64,000 nucleotides of DNA from JBBTCJ01 sp038043285 (GCA_038043285.1 JBBTCJ010000022.1:1-64000), one strand, 5' to 3'. Counted from the stretch's first letter, positions 46,610 through 56,698 are shown. Numbers and translations: made by a program. Notes: a model not told the origin generated them from the letters alone.

Positions 46610-48031
46610 ATGGAACAGCGGTCATCGCTTCCCCGGATCATTCAAGGCGGCATGGGTGCCGCTGTCTCCAACTGGCGCCTGGCCAACGCCGTGGCACGAT
46701 CGGGCCAACTGGGGGTCGTCTCCGGCACCGGCATCGATACGGTGTTCGTGCGTCGCCTGCAGGATGGCGATCGCGGCGGGCACATGCGGCGCGGTATGGA
46801 GCAGTTCCCGATCCGTCGTGCGGCGGACGAGGCCATGCGCGGCTACTTTCGCCCCGAGGGCCGGGCGCCGGGCGAGCCGTACAAGCTGCTCCCCCTGTAC
46901 TGCCAGGTGGTCGCTCCCGCTCGGCGGGAGCTCACCATGCTGGCCGCGTTTGTCGAAGTGTTCCTCGCCAAGGCGGGACACGATGCACCGGTGGGCATCA
47001 ACCTTCTTACCAAGACTCAGTTGCTCACCCTGCCGACGCTCTACGGCGCGTTGCTTGCTGGGGTCGATTACGTCCTGATGGGCGCCGGCATCCCGCAAGA
47101 GATCCCCGGGGTGCTCGACCTGCTCGTTGGGCACCACCCGGCCCGGCTCCGATTCGACGTGGAGGGACTCGCCTCCGGCGCCGCCGAATACATCGCGTTC
47201 GACCCCGGCGCACATTGGGAGACGCTGCCGGAACCACTGGCGCGGCCGAAGTTCTTCCCGATCGTCGCAAGCAGCTCCCTGGCGATGATGCTTGCCCGCA
47301 AGGCGACCGGCCGGGTGGACGGATTCGTGATCGAAGGCCCCACCGCCGGCGGCCACAACGCCCCGCCCCGCGGGGAGCCGCGGTTCAACGAGCGCGGCGA
47401 GCCGATCTACGGCGAACGCGACGAGGTGGACCTCGAGAAAATTCGTGAGCTGGGACTGCCGTTCTGGGTGGCGGGTGGGGCCGGACACCCCGAGCGACTG
47501 ATTGCGGCGCGTGAGGCGGGAGCCGCCGGACTCCAGGTTGGGACTCTCTTCGCCTTCTGCGACGAATCGGGATTCGCCGAGCCGCTCAAGCGCTCGGTGC
47601 TTGCCCACGCGGCCCGCGGGGAGGTGGACGTTCGCACGGAGCCTCGCGCATCGCCCACCGGCTATCCGTTCAAGGTCGTGAATTGGGCCGAGAATCCCGC
47701 CCTGGGCGTAACGCGGGAGCGAATCTGCGATATGGGGTATTTGCGCGTCGCCTTCCAGGCGGCGGATGGGAAAGTGGATTACCGGTGTCCCGGTGAGCCT
47801 GAGGCCGCCTATGTGAAGAAGGGCGGGAAAGTGGAGGACACGATCGGCTGCCAATGCCTGTGCAATGCACTGCTCTCCGTCATCGGTCATCCGCAGACCC
47901 GTGCCAACGGCACAGTGGAGCCGCCGATCGTTACCAGCGGCGATGACCTGGCGATCATCGGTGGCTTCCTGCGCGGCCGGACGAGCTACACCGCCGCGGA
48001 CGTCGTCGCCTATCTGTTGTCGCCCGCGTAG
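46610..48031 (+). CDS. Nitronate monooxygenase-like flavoprotein
   Basis: From ATG 46610 this is 473 residues, with an alternative ATG at 46553 overlapping the SulP stop. It has the NMO/2-nitropropane dioxygenase pattern: IIQGGMGAAVSNWRLANAVA, VGINLLTK, VLMGAGIP, VIEGPTAGGHNAP (FMN-binding) and VAGGAGHPERLIAAREAGAAGLQVGT. An additional C-terminal Cys motif IGCQCLCNALLSVIG is present. The true substrate is not known. It lies directly after the SulP gene. Confidence 0.82.
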   Translation: MEQRSSLPRIIQGGMGAAVSNWRLANAVARSGQLGVVSGTGIDTVFVRRLQDGDRGGHMRRGMEQFPIRRAADEAMRGYFRPEGRAPGEPYKLLPLYCQVVAPARRELTMLAAFVEVFLAKAGHDAPVGINLLTKTQLLTLPTLYGALLAGVDYVLMGAGIPQEIPGVLDLLVGHHPARLRFDVEGLASGAAEYIAFDPGAHWETLPEPLARPKFFPIVASSSLAMMLARKATGRVDGFVIEGPTAGGHNAPPRGEPRFNERGEPIYGERDEVDLEKIRELGLPFWVAGGAGHPERLIAAREAGAAGLQVGTLFAFCDESGFAEPLKRSVLAHAARGEVDVRTEPRASPTGYPFKVVNWAENPALGVTRERICDMGYLRVAFQAADGKVDYRCPGEPEAAYVKKGGKVEDTIGCQCLCNALLSVIGHPQTRANGTVEPPIVTSGDDLAIIGGFLRGRTSYTAADVVAYLLSPA

Positions 48032-48172
48032 CGTCCCGTACAGGGTAGGTTCGAGGGGTTCGGGGGGGATTCTGCGCGGGTGGTCACGGAAGGCGCAAGC
48101 ACCAGCCCTTCCGGGCTTGACGCCGACGACGCCGAACGAGTGCAAAAAGTCGCACGAAAGGCGTAAACCCCC

Positions 48173-48208
48173 TCTTATTGATCCGATCCCTCCGTTTTGA
48201 CATACTAT
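48173..48208 (+). promoter_or_regulatory. Possible promoter of the RTX gene
   Basis: TTGACA at about 48197 and TACTAT at 48203 are close together, and TTGATC at 48178 lies 19 bases before TACTAT. The spacing is longer than ideal. A strong ribosome site AGGAGG (48251) precedes the start at 48264. Confidence 0.3.
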
Positions 48209-48263
48209 GCCGTGGTGCTGAAGGTACGCTCCGGCGCATCCACTTCCTTGAGGAGGGAAAGTT

Positions 48264-51200
48264 ATGTTTTCTCCAATCCGCCTTTTCGCGTTGTTGGCAA
48301 TTCTCGCCACTCTTGCGGGCGACAGTGTACTTGCTCAACCCGAGGGCGGAGAACCCATGAGCCTCGAAACCGCCCGGGCGTGGGTCGAGGCGCAACCCAG
48401 GACGTTCGAGAACCAAGTGCTGTTTACGGTGAAGGATGGTCAGATCGTTCGGTCCGGCCGCTTCACGACGGCCAGCGCGATCTTCGGCGACTTCGACGGC
48501 GATAGCGACGTCGATCTTTACGATTACATCGCGATGCAGATTTGCCTGAGCTTTTCCGGACCCGGAAGCGTCGCCCCTCCCGCTTGCAACGTGTTCGACG
48601 TCGAGGGGGACCAGGATACTGATCTGCATGACTTCGCCGCCTTCGCGGCAGCACACACGGGATCAACAAGCGTCGTGATGGTCGAGGCCGGAAACTTAGT
48701 CCCCGTTCGTGCCTCGGCCGATGGGTATTACAGCGGTGAGCCCGGTACCTCCGGCAATAACGCGCTTAACGGCAACGCTCAGCAGATGGGCTACGATCAA
48801 GACGACCTCTGGTACACGTGGTCGGTACAGTCGCAGATGGCAGGAAGCGGCGAGATTGTCATTGGAAACACATCGCGTCCACGATCGGCGTTTACTGTTC
48901 TTCCGCCGCTTCCGGCAGGGCTCTACGTTTTTCATTTGTCGGTGGTGAATCTCGTGACGGGGGAATCAGGAGTCGATACGACTATCCTACGCGTAAACGA
49001 TTGCCTCGCCGCCGAGGATTGCGACGATGGCGATCTCTGTACGACTGATACCTGTCAGGGTGGCGTTTGTCAGTTTACTGCCCTGACTTGCAATGACGAA
49101 CTGGCCTGCACGAGCGACAGTTGCAACGAGGTAACGGGAACCTGCCTGCATGTTGACCTTTGTCCTTCCGGGCAGATTTGCGACTCGAATCTACGGACAT
49201 GCGTCAGCTCGCCGGAATGCGAATTGACATTAGAAGCCGACGACATCGTCGGAACGGTCGGTGACGACGTTTGTGACGCGCCTTTGATCTTCTTTACGGG
49301 GACCGGAACCCTCATCGCCTCATTACAGACGGCGGATCGCGTGGATGCGCGCGGTGGCATGGACAGATTGGATGCAGAGCTTAACGGCGGGGTTGTGGCT
49401 CCGTCGTTGACGAGCATCGAAACCATCAACATTAGGGCGCTTACCGCCACGACGCTCAACGCCTCCAACTTCATGGGTGTCAATGCAATCAACTCCGTCG
49501 AAAGCCTGGGGACGTTAACCGTCGCTTCGATGCAGGAACACACCGACATCGGCCTGTCGGAGATTACCGACGGCACGTCGGGTGTGAGCATCACCTTCGC
49601 CACCGCGGTGACCACCGGCTCGGCGGATGCGATTACCACCACGCTGACCGGCGCCAATGCCGGCACGGTGACGGTCACCACCGGGGCGACCAACGGGTTT
49701 GAGACGTTGAACGTCGCCGGCACGGGCAGCACGGCCAACACCCTGACCGCGATTACGCAGGGCACCGGCACCACGATGGTGACGGCCAACCTCGCCGGCG
49801 ATCAGGCAACCCAGTTGAAGGCCCTGCCCTCGACGATCCGGTCCTACGATGCGTCGAGCATGACCGGCACTTTGACGCTGGGCAGCGGAACGCGGGCCGA
49901 CGCCACTGACACCTATGCCTCGTTCGCCACGGTGGATATCGCCAACATGACCGGCGGCACGGGCAACGACGTGTTCGTCTTCGGCGCCACGCTGGATGGC
50001 AGCGACGCGGATCAAGAGGATGAATGGATCGACGGCGGTGCGGGACACGATATCCTACAAATGACGATTTCGAGTAGCCGGGGTGGGCTGTTGCCCATCA
50101 GAAACATCGAGGAGCTTCGGGTCAACGCCTCGGCGAGCAGCTCGTCGTTCAGCCTGCTCAATGTCAGCGGCGTCAGCACCGTCACCGTCGAGTCGGACGA
50201 CACGGCCAACACCATGACCGTGGACAACGTCCCGGTGACCAGCACGGCGCAGACCTGGCCGACGCTGGCCTTCCGCGGCGACGGAACCCAGGCTGCCCAG
50301 ACGTACGACACCATCACCTTCAACGGCTTCGGCGCCTCGGCTTCGGCCGGGGACAGTATGGCTGTGAACTTCGCCAACCGCGGCACGCCCCTCAACAGCT
50401 CGGGCACGACCAACGCCCACACCGTCACCTCGATGACCGTCGGAAGCAGTTCGTCGACGGGTATGGAAACCTTGACGATCACCGCGGCCGACGGCCCGTT
50501 GAGCGTGACCTCGACCACCACCTGCTTCTCCTGCATGGGCATCACCGTGACGGGTAGCTCGAACGTGGGTCTGGGCACGATGACCGGAACCGCCGACAGC
50601 GTCACGTCGCTGACCGCGACGGGCGTGACCGGCAACTTCACCGCCACCATCGACAACATGAACGGTGGAACGATCCAGCTCGGCACGGGCAACGACACGG
50701 TCGACACGACCGGTTCGGCGGCGTCGGCCATGGTCATTCAGGGAGGCGCAGGCAACGATACCCTCACCGGTGCGGGAGGTTCCGACAATATTCTGGGAGG
50801 TCGGGGCACCGACACCCTCGTGGGTGCGGCGGGCGCCGATATGCTTAGCGGTGGTGACGACAACGACACCATCCAGGGCGATGGAAGCTCGGACACGATT
50901 ACCACCGGAAACGGCGCGGATACGGTGGTTCTGACAACCGTGGCTGCGGATTCAGCCAACGCGGATACCATCAGCGACTTCACCGCCGGCTCCGGCGGTG
51001 ACCAGCTCGATATGGACATCTCGGCCCTCGAAACCAGCGGCGCGACGGACGCCAACGAGGCGGTCAACTTCGTCGAGCTTCAGGACGGTTCGGCGGTGGT
51101 GGATACCAATTCGATCGTGATCCAGGAGCTGACGCTTGACGCCGCCGCAGGTGCGGTGGCGACGGTTGCGAACACCAACGTGTTCGTGGTGATTGGGACA

Positions 51201-51479
51201 GTCGCCAGCACGTCAGTGCTGGAGACGGCGCTCGAGGCCGGCGGTGACGTCGAGCTGACGATCGCGGCGGCCGGCGGCGACATCACCAGTTGTTTCCCGG
51301 TTGTCTACAGCAACGCGACGGACGCCTTCCTGGCGATCTGCTTCGCGGAAACCGAGGGCGTGGACGACACGAACTTCGAGGCGGCTGACCTCGTGTGCAT
51401 CAACATCGCCAAGATGTCGAGCAACGCGGCCATCACCGCCAGCGAGTTCGTGGCGGCCAACTTCGACTTCGTGCCGTAA
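48264..51479 (+). CDS. Large secreted RTX/dockerin mosaic protein (S-layer-like)
   Basis: The 1071-residue protein has a signal peptide (about 1-25), then a dockerin-like pair of calcium-binding helices (FGDFDGDSDVDLYDYIAMQICL and FDVEGDQDTDLHDFAAFAA). A Cys-rich part follows (about 252-315; repeats like DDGDLCTTDTCQ). The long middle (about 315-825) is Thr/Ser/Ala/Gly-rich with few charged residues and recalls the Caulobacter S-layer protein RsaA. At about 826-900 it has RTX nonapeptides (GGAGNDTLT, GGRGTDTLV, GGDDNDTIQ) that bind calcium. The C terminus is not a typical T1SS signal that I recognise. Role likely structural or adhesive. Confidence 0.8.
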   Translation: MFSPIRLFALLAILATLAGDSVLAQPEGGEPMSLETARAWVEAQPRTFENQVLFTVKDGQIVRSGRFTTASAIFGDFDGDSDVDLYDYIAMQICLSFSGPGSVAPPACNVFDVEGDQDTDLHDFAAFAAAHTGSTSVVMVEAGNLVPVRASADGYYSGEPGTSGNNALNGNAQQMGYDQDDLWYTWSVQSQMAGSGEIVIGNTSRPRSAFTVLPPLPAGLYVFHLSVVNLVTGESGVDTTILRVNDCLAAEDCDDGDLCTTDTCQGGVCQFTALTCNDELACTSDSCNEVTGTCLHVDLCPSGQICDSNLRTCVSSPECELTLEADDIVGTVGDDVCDAPLIFFTGTGTLIASLQTADRVDARGGMDRLDAELNGGVVAPSLTSIETINIRALTATTLNASNFMGVNAINSVESLGTLTVASMQEHTDIGLSEITDGTSGVSITFATAVTTGSADAITTTLTGANAGTVTVTTGATNGFETLNVAGTGSTANTLTAITQGTGTTMVTANLAGDQATQLKALPSTIRSYDASSMTGTLTLGSGTRADATDTYASFATVDIANMTGGTGNDVFVFGATLDGSDADQEDEWIDGGAGHDILQMTISSSRGGLLPIRNIEELRVNASASSSSFSLLNVSGVSTVTVESDDTANTMTVDNVPVTSTAQTWPTLAFRGDGTQAAQTYDTITFNGFGASASAGDSMAVNFANRGTPLNSSGTTNAHTVTSMTVGSSSSTGMETLTITAADGPLSVTSTTTCFSCMGITVTGSSNVGLGTMTGTADSVTSLTATGVTGNFTATIDNMNGGTIQLGTGNDTVDTTGSAASAMVIQGGAGNDTLTGAGGSDNILGGRGTDTLVGAAGADMLSGGDDNDTIQGDGSSDTITTGNGADTVVLTTVAADSANADTISDFTAGSGGDQLDMDISALETSGATDANEAVNFVELQDGSAVVDTNSIVIQELTLDAAAGAVATVANTNVFVVIGTVASTSVLETALEAGGDVELTIAAAGGDITSCFPVVYSNATDAFLAICFAETEGVDDTNFEAADLVCINIAKMSSNAAITASEFVAANFDFVP

Positions 51480-51486
51480 TGACGTA

Positions 51487-51530
51487 TGGTGCATCTTGAT
51501 GCACCAAGCGTAGGGTGGGCATCGCCCACC
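51487..51530. repeat. Two tandem hairpins after the RTX gene
   Basis: 51487-51506 is a perfect 9-bp inverted repeat TGGTGCATC-TT-GATGCACCA. 51514-51530 is GGTGGGC-ATC-GCCCACC, the repeat type also at 38948. They start eight bases after the stop codon and could end or protect the transcript. Confidence 0.65.
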
Positions 51531-51628
51531 ACGGAGCGACCCAAAGATTGACCTGCTTCTCTGCTTGACTCCGGTTCGTAAGTTTTGTATTTGTTAGGTT
51601 TTGCGTGTTTCAAGGAAGGAGACGCGAG

Positions 51629-54600
51629 ATGCCTGGCGATCGAAGCAAACGGCCGATTCCGGGGGCAATGGACGTGGGCACGTTGCAGCTGAAAATCGGG
51701 GCGTGCATGAGCAGTCCCGGCTCAGTGTGGCGGCAAACTGCGTTTCTCTTGGCCCTGTTGAGCCGGTCGGCGCTTCCGTCGCCGGCGAGCGTGGAGGATG
51801 TGGATCGGCTGATGAACCTCGCCAAGGCCCATTTGGAGAATCGGGAGTCCGCCAAGGCCGTCGAAGTTCTGGCGGAGTTGTTGAAAGCCGACCCCACTTC
51901 GACAGCAGCCTTGCGTAACCTGGCGCGCGCGCACTTGATCGCCCGGCGGTACGAGGCCGCCGTCGAGGCGCTCGCCCAAGCAGAGAAGATGGAGCCGAAC
52001 TCACCGGCGACGGCGTACCTGAAGGGGTTGGCGCTGCTTCGCCTATCGCGGTTCGATCAGGCGATCGGTCCGCTCGAAACCGCCGTCCGCGGCGACCCGA
52101 ATACGGGGGCGCTACGCTATCAATTGGCCTGCGCCTACGAAGGAGTCGGCGGCGACGAGAAAGCGGGTCAACAATTTCACGAGACCCTGCGCCTGGATCC
52201 GCTCCACGCCGGCGCGTATTTCAAGCTTTCGGCACAGGCGCGGAAGGCGAATCAACCGGAAGAGGCCCAGAAGTATCAGAACGAGTTCGTCCGCTTGCGA
52301 CGGTTGCTTGGTGAGGCCGCCCGGTCCGCGGAGGCCTTCGAGCAGTGCGGTCATACGCGTCCCGAGGGAGCGGCGATCCCGGCGCGGCGGGGCGATCGGG
52401 GAGCGACGAAGGCGGCGCTGGAAGTGCGTTTTGAAGACGCGACCGAGGCCGTATTTCCAGCGGGCGTCGCGCGAGGCGCTGCCACCGCGGCTGTCGTCGA
52501 GGTTGACGCGGAAGGGGGCTGCGCGATCTTCGCCGCCGATGGCGACGGCGGGCTGAGTGTCCTGCGGCTGACCGGGCTCGTCGCCGGCGCTCCGGGTTCG
52601 GACGAAAAAGCCGCCGGGGGGGTTTTCGAGCGGAAGGTGATGGAGAGTCCCGGCGCGCCGGGATTGAAGGATCGCGTGCGGGCGTTCGCCGCGGATTATC
52701 ATGACGACGTTCCGCCCGGCGTGCGATACGACGCCAAGCTTCATGCGCTCACGGACGTTCTTCTTGTCGGGTCGGAGCGGTTGTATCTCTTGAAGCAGAC
52801 GGCGCCGGGCGTATTCAGCGACGTGACCGGACAATCCGGCCTGCCCGAAGGCGGGGCGAACGCGGCCCGATGGTTGGACTACGAACACGACGGCGACGTG
52901 GACCTGATGCTCGCTGGGCACGACGGTTTGCAGTTGTGGCAGAACAACGGCGATGGTCGGTTTGAGAATGCGACGGAGCGCGTCGGCATTCAGCCCACGG
53001 GGCCGGCGGTGGACGCGGCCATCGGGGATCTCGACGGAAACGAAGCCGTCGATTTCGTGGTGGCCCGGGGGAAGGCCCCCACGCTGGTCTATCTCAATCA
53101 GCGCGCCGGCCGGTTGGCGCTGATGAGCGAGCCGCCCGGCCCTTGGCCGCCTGCAAGTCGGGCGATCATCAACGACTTCGACAACGACGGTCTTCTGGAC
53201 ACCGTTCTCCTTGGCCGGAAGGAGGCCACGCTGCGGTTCGGCGGCGCGGGGGAGACGATTCGGATGGACCTCGGCAGTTTAGATGCCACAGCCGTGGCAC
53301 CGATAGATCACGACAACGACGGTTGGCTCGATCTCTGTTTTGCCGGCGGCTTCGAGACCCCTGCGGAGTCGCGGGGCGCCGGGATCCGACTGTTTCGGAA
53401 TCCGGGGTTCCATGCATCGCCGCCGCCCGAGTGGCGCGACGTATCGGAGCCGACGAAGCTCGCCGATCTGAACTTGCCGCCCATCCGCGACGCCATCGCC
53501 GCGGACATCGACGGCGACGGCGACTCTGATCTGTTGCTCACCGATGCGGGCGACCGACTGCACTTTCTGCGGAACGCGGGCGCTCACGCGAATGGTCAGT
53601 TGAAGATCCGCCTGCTGACCGTCAAGACAAACCCCACGGGCATCGGCACGCACATCGAACTGCGGAAAAACGATTTTCGGATCGTTCGACAGGTGAACGA
53701 GCTGCCCATCGAGATCGGAGTCGGCGGGCGAAAGACCCTCGATTCGCTTCAGACCATTTGGACGAACGGCGTGGTTGACAATCAGATCGACGCGACGGTC
53801 GGCAACGCTCCACAGACGGTCATCGAAAAAAACGTGGCCACCGGCTCGTGCCCGTTCCTCTATGCCTGGGACGGCAAACGCTTCCGGTTCGTGACCGACG
53901 TCCTGGGGAATTCTCCACTGGGGCTTTCGCTACGGCGAGACGTGATGCTGCCCGCGGATCCGGACGAGCTTGCGCTCATCGGCCCCGCCGACGGCTTCCC
54001 GCCGCAGGACGGCGCGTACACTGTTGCGGTGACCTCGGAGTTCTGCGAGGTGCTCTACCTTGATTTCGTGCGGCTTCTGGCCGTCGATCATCCTGCGGAC
54101 GTGGAAGTGCATTCGACGGACAAGATCATGCCGCCGCCGTTCGCGCCTTCGGAGGTGTGGGCTTTGGGGAACCCGCGGAGGCTGATTCGCGCGGAAGGCA
54201 GCGACGGGCAAGATCGAACCGAGGCCCTCCGCGCCGCGGACGGAGTTTTTGCCCCGCCGGGCCTGGCCCTGCCGCCCCCTTTCCGCGGAATGTGCCACCA
54301 TCTGTCACTGACGCTCGATTTCGGCCCGCTCGATACCGATCGACCGCTGGTGCTGGCGCTGACCGGCTGGCTCCAGTACGGGCAGGCCAGCACCAACATC
54401 GCCTTGTCGCAGAGTTCGCGGGTCGAGGTCATTCCTCCGGTCCTGGAAGTGGAAGCGGCGGACGTCGCCTGGGTTCCCCTGGATGTCACCGTCGGCATAC
54501 CGGCGGGGAAGACGAAGACGATTCTCTGCGATCTTTCCGGCAAACTTCCATCCGGCGCGCGTCGGCTCCGATTGACCAATACGTTTGAAATCCGGTGGGA

Positions 54601-55153
54601 TCGTGCGGCTCTGTTCGAGCGGCGAACGCTTTCGCCTGAATGGGTCATCGAGCTTCCACTCGCCGCGGCGGACCTACGGTGGCGGGGGTTCTCGGAAATC
54701 AAATCACGCGCCGAAGGACATCCCACGACGCCGGATCACGATGTCGTGTTTGCCAACCCGCCGTGGCGCGGCACGCTCGAGGGGTGGTGCACCCGATACG
54801 GCGACGTGCTCGAACTGGTGGCCGCACGCGATGGTCGGCTGGCCATCGTGAACGGCGGCGACTCCATGACGCTGCGATTCGCCGATCCCGGCGTGCCGGG
54901 TCGGACCCCCCCAAGCCCCCCCTTTGCAAGGGGGGAGGCTTCTCCGCCGAAGGGTTTTGTACGCACTTTCTTTTTCTACTCCGTCGGTTGGGACAAGGAC
55001 GCGGACGCGAACGTGGTCGATGGGAACACCGTGGAGCCGCTACCTTCCGAGGGGCCGCCCGGGCCGGCGGATTTCGAGGCCGATCCCGCGGACTGGCGAC
55101 TCCGTTACAACACGCGATGGGTTCCGAGAGACCGTTTTCATCCGTCGGAGTGA
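51629..55153 (+). CDS. TPR, FG-GAP and ASPIC/UnbV surface protein
   Basis: From ATG 51629 (GGAG upstream) the protein has 1174 residues. A hydrophobic segment (FLLALLSRSALPSPA) may be a signal peptide. TPR repeats follow (about 45-200; AKAHLENRESAKAVEVLAELLKADP). Next are VCBS-like units (DYEHDGDVDLML, DFDNDGLLDTVL, DHDNDGWLDLCF, DIDGDGDSDLLL) and then the ASPIC/UnbV pattern near residue 700 (IEIGVGGRKTLDSLQTIWTNG). The last 400 residues are unlike known domains to me. A repeat-encoded tract (GRTPPSPPFARGEASPPKG) occurs near the C terminus. Likely extracellular, with unknown partners. Confidence 0.85.
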   Translation: MPGDRSKRPIPGAMDVGTLQLKIGACMSSPGSVWRQTAFLLALLSRSALPSPASVEDVDRLMNLAKAHLENRESAKAVEVLAELLKADPTSTAALRNLARAHLIARRYEAAVEALAQAEKMEPNSPATAYLKGLALLRLSRFDQAIGPLETAVRGDPNTGALRYQLACAYEGVGGDEKAGQQFHETLRLDPLHAGAYFKLSAQARKANQPEEAQKYQNEFVRLRRLLGEAARSAEAFEQCGHTRPEGAAIPARRGDRGATKAALEVRFEDATEAVFPAGVARGAATAAVVEVDAEGGCAIFAADGDGGLSVLRLTGLVAGAPGSDEKAAGGVFERKVMESPGAPGLKDRVRAFAADYHDDVPPGVRYDAKLHALTDVLLVGSERLYLLKQTAPGVFSDVTGQSGLPEGGANAARWLDYEHDGDVDLMLAGHDGLQLWQNNGDGRFENATERVGIQPTGPAVDAAIGDLDGNEAVDFVVARGKAPTLVYLNQRAGRLALMSEPPGPWPPASRAIINDFDNDGLLDTVLLGRKEATLRFGGAGETIRMDLGSLDATAVAPIDHDNDGWLDLCFAGGFETPAESRGAGIRLFRNPGFHASPPPEWRDVSEPTKLADLNLPPIRDAIAADIDGDGDSDLLLTDAGDRLHFLRNAGAHANGQLKIRLLTVKTNPTGIGTHIELRKNDFRIVRQVNELPIEIGVGGRKTLDSLQTIWTNGVVDNQIDATVGNAPQTVIEKNVATGSCPFLYAWDGKRFRFVTDVLGNSPLGLSLRRDVMLPADPDELALIGPADGFPPQDGAYTVAVTSEFCEVLYLDFVRLLAVDHPADVEVHSTDKIMPPPFAPSEVWALGNPRRLIRAEGSDGQDRTEALRAADGVFAPPGLALPPPFRGMCHHLSLTLDFGPLDTDRPLVLALTGWLQYGQASTNIALSQSSRVEVIPPVLEVEAADVAWVPLDVTVGIPAGKTKTILCDLSGKLPSGARRLRLTNTFEIRWDRAALFERRTLSPEWVIELPLAAADLRWRGFSEIKSRAEGHPTTPDHDVVFANPPWRGTLEGWCTRYGDVLELVAARDGRLAIVNGGDSMTLRFADPGVPGRTPPSPPFARGEASPPKGFVRTFFFYSVGWDKDADANVVDGNTVEPLPSEGPPGPADFEADPADWRLRYNTRWVPRDRFHPSE
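54910..54950. repeat. CCCCCCTT/AAGGGGGG palindrome within the TPR-ASPIC gene
   Basis: The hairpin CCCCCCTT-TGC-AAGGGGGG (54917-54935) lies in frame inside the gene, encoding the SPPFARGEASPPKG-type peptide. The same kind of element encodes the insertion in the Ser/Thr kinase at 37135. Confidence 0.7.
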
Positions 55154-55376
55154 ACCTGAATCGCCCGTTGAAGCTCCCAACCCGTCTGTTGCCGCACACG
55201 GTCCGTCCGCAGGCGCCTCCGGCCCGTCCGGGGAACCCCCCGCAACGCCTCCGACTCCGCGCGAAACGAACCGAAAACAATGGAGGAGTCTTCAAGCCCC
55301 GCCGGGATAGCCGGATGCAACGTGATCTGTGTTACTCCCGCTTCTTCCCGCTCAGACCGAGCAGTGCGCAGGTCAG

Positions 55377-55541
55377 TCAGTAACCCGTTCCGCCGGCCGC
55401 CATCGCCAACACGCCGCAGACGGGGGCTACGATGCCAAGAACGTCGCCCACGTCGACGATCAGTGGGCCGACGGCCAATACGACTCCAAGCGCCGCATAG
55501 CCGATCCGCATTCCACGACCAAGATTGGGTTGAAGCGGCAT
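55377..55541 (-). CDS. Small DUF2892-like membrane protein
   Basis: This 54-residue protein starts at ATG 55541, with AGGGAG nine bases upstream. It opens with MPLQPNLGRGMRIG and then has two hydrophobic stretches (YAALGVVLAVGPLIV and VLGIVAPVCGVLAMAAG), matching the layout of DUF2892/YgaP membrane domains. The same frame is open further upstream (to 55676 with a TTG), but that part lacks a ribosome site. Function unknown. It sits alone in a gap between the TPR-ASPIC and DnaJ genes. Confidence 0.55.
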   Translation of the reverse strand: MPLQPNLGRGMRIGYAALGVVLAVGPLIVDVGDVLGIVAPVCGVLAMAAGGTGY

Positions 55542-55741
55542 CCCTCGGCTCTCCCTTTCATTGTTGAACCCCTCGTGACCATGATCGTACCAGTCGCTCA
55601 AGATTTCCGCCCGTCGGGTGCTCCTCGCCGCATGGAACCTCCGCCTGACGGCATCCACCGTGGTGATCTTCCCCAAGGCATCATATACTAGGTTATCGGG
55701 CGGCGACGGTTGATCGCCCGTTCCTCTTCGGCGGATCGACG

Positions 55742-56698
55742 GTGGGGCGCGACTACTACGAAATCCTGGGCGTCAAGCAAAACGCAACGGAGGACGAAAT
55801 CCGCCGCGCCTACCGCAAGCTGGCCAAACAGCACCACCCCGACCGCAACCCCGACGATCCCGCGGCGGAGACCAAGTTCAAGGAGGTCCAGCAAGCCTAT
55901 GCGACTTTGAGCGACGCCCGGAAGCGCGCCGAATATGATCGGTTCGGGGCCGCCGGCGTCGGGCAGTGGAGCACCGATCCGCGTGGTCAGCGCGTCTACC
56001 AATGGGGGGGCGGATCCGCCGTCCGCGGCGAGGATCTTGAGGATCTCTTTTCCGCCTTCGGGGGCGGACGACACGCCAGCATTTTCGACCAATTCTTCGG
56101 CTCAGGCGGCGGTCGGCATCCAGCGCGTCCTCCCCAACCGGTCGCGGATCAGGACCACGACGTGACCGTGTCGTTTGAGCAGGCCGCCCTCGGCACGACG
56201 CTCGCGCTCGATCTCTCCACCGCCGGCAATGGCCGGCGCGAACGACTCGAAGTCAAGATTCCCGCGGGCATCGACGACGGTCAGAAACTGCGTCTCCGCG
56301 GCAAGGTTCCCAACCCCGGCGGCGGACCGCCCGGCGACCTGCGACTTTGCATCCACGTTCAGCCGCACGCCTTCTTCGAGCGCCAGGACGCCGATCTGTT
56401 CGTCGACGTGCCGATTTCGATTTCCGAGGCGGTCCTCGGTGCCAAGATCGAGGTTCCCACGCTGGAAGGCCGCGCAACGCTCACCATTCCTCCAGGCACG
56501 CCGAGCGGTTCCAAGCTTCGCTTGGCCGGCCGCGGATTGCGCCGCCGCGGCGGCGGCTGCGGCGACCAATACGTCGCCGTCAAGATCGTTCCGCCCAAGA
56601 CCATCACCGACGATCAGCGGCGGTTATTTGAATCGCTGCACGAGGGAAGTCCCGGCGATCCTCGCGCGAACTGTCCCTGGAACAGGAGAGGCACTTGA
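55742..56698 (+). CDS. DnaJ-class chaperone, CbpA-like
   Basis: The 318-residue protein has a J domain (residues 1-66) with the HPD motif in KQHHPDRNPDD, a Gly-rich linker, and two C-terminal beta domains (PAGIDDGQKLRLRGKVPNPGG). There is no Cys-rich zinc domain, so it is a type II/CbpA-like DnaJ. It stimulates a Hsp70 ATPase. The GTG start follows a GATCGACG. Its stop overlaps the next small membrane protein. Confidence 0.92.
   Translation: MGRDYYEILGVKQNATEDEIRRAYRKLAKQHHPDRNPDDPAAETKFKEVQQAYATLSDARKRAEYDRFGAAGVGQWSTDPRGQRVYQWGGGSAVRGEDLEDLFSAFGGGRHASIFDQFFGSGGGRHPARPPQPVADQDHDVTVSFEQAALGTTLALDLSTAGNGRRERLEVKIPAGIDDGQKLRLRGKVPNPGGGPPGDLRLCIHVQPHAFFERQDADLFVDVPISISEAVLGAKIEVPTLEGRATLTIPPGTPSGSKLRLAGRGLRRRGGGCGDQYVAVKIVPPKTITDDQRRLFESLHEGSPGDPRANCPWNRRGT

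Noticed and set aside
44106..46625. Long open frame antisense to the SulP gene
   Set aside because: It is composed of Arg/Gly/Asp/His-rich shadow sequence opposite a convincing SulP protein.
50743..50930. Tandem DNA repetition in the RTX gene, considered as a CRISPR array
   Set aside because: The repetition reflects RTX nonapeptides in frame; there are no conserved repeats with unique spacers.
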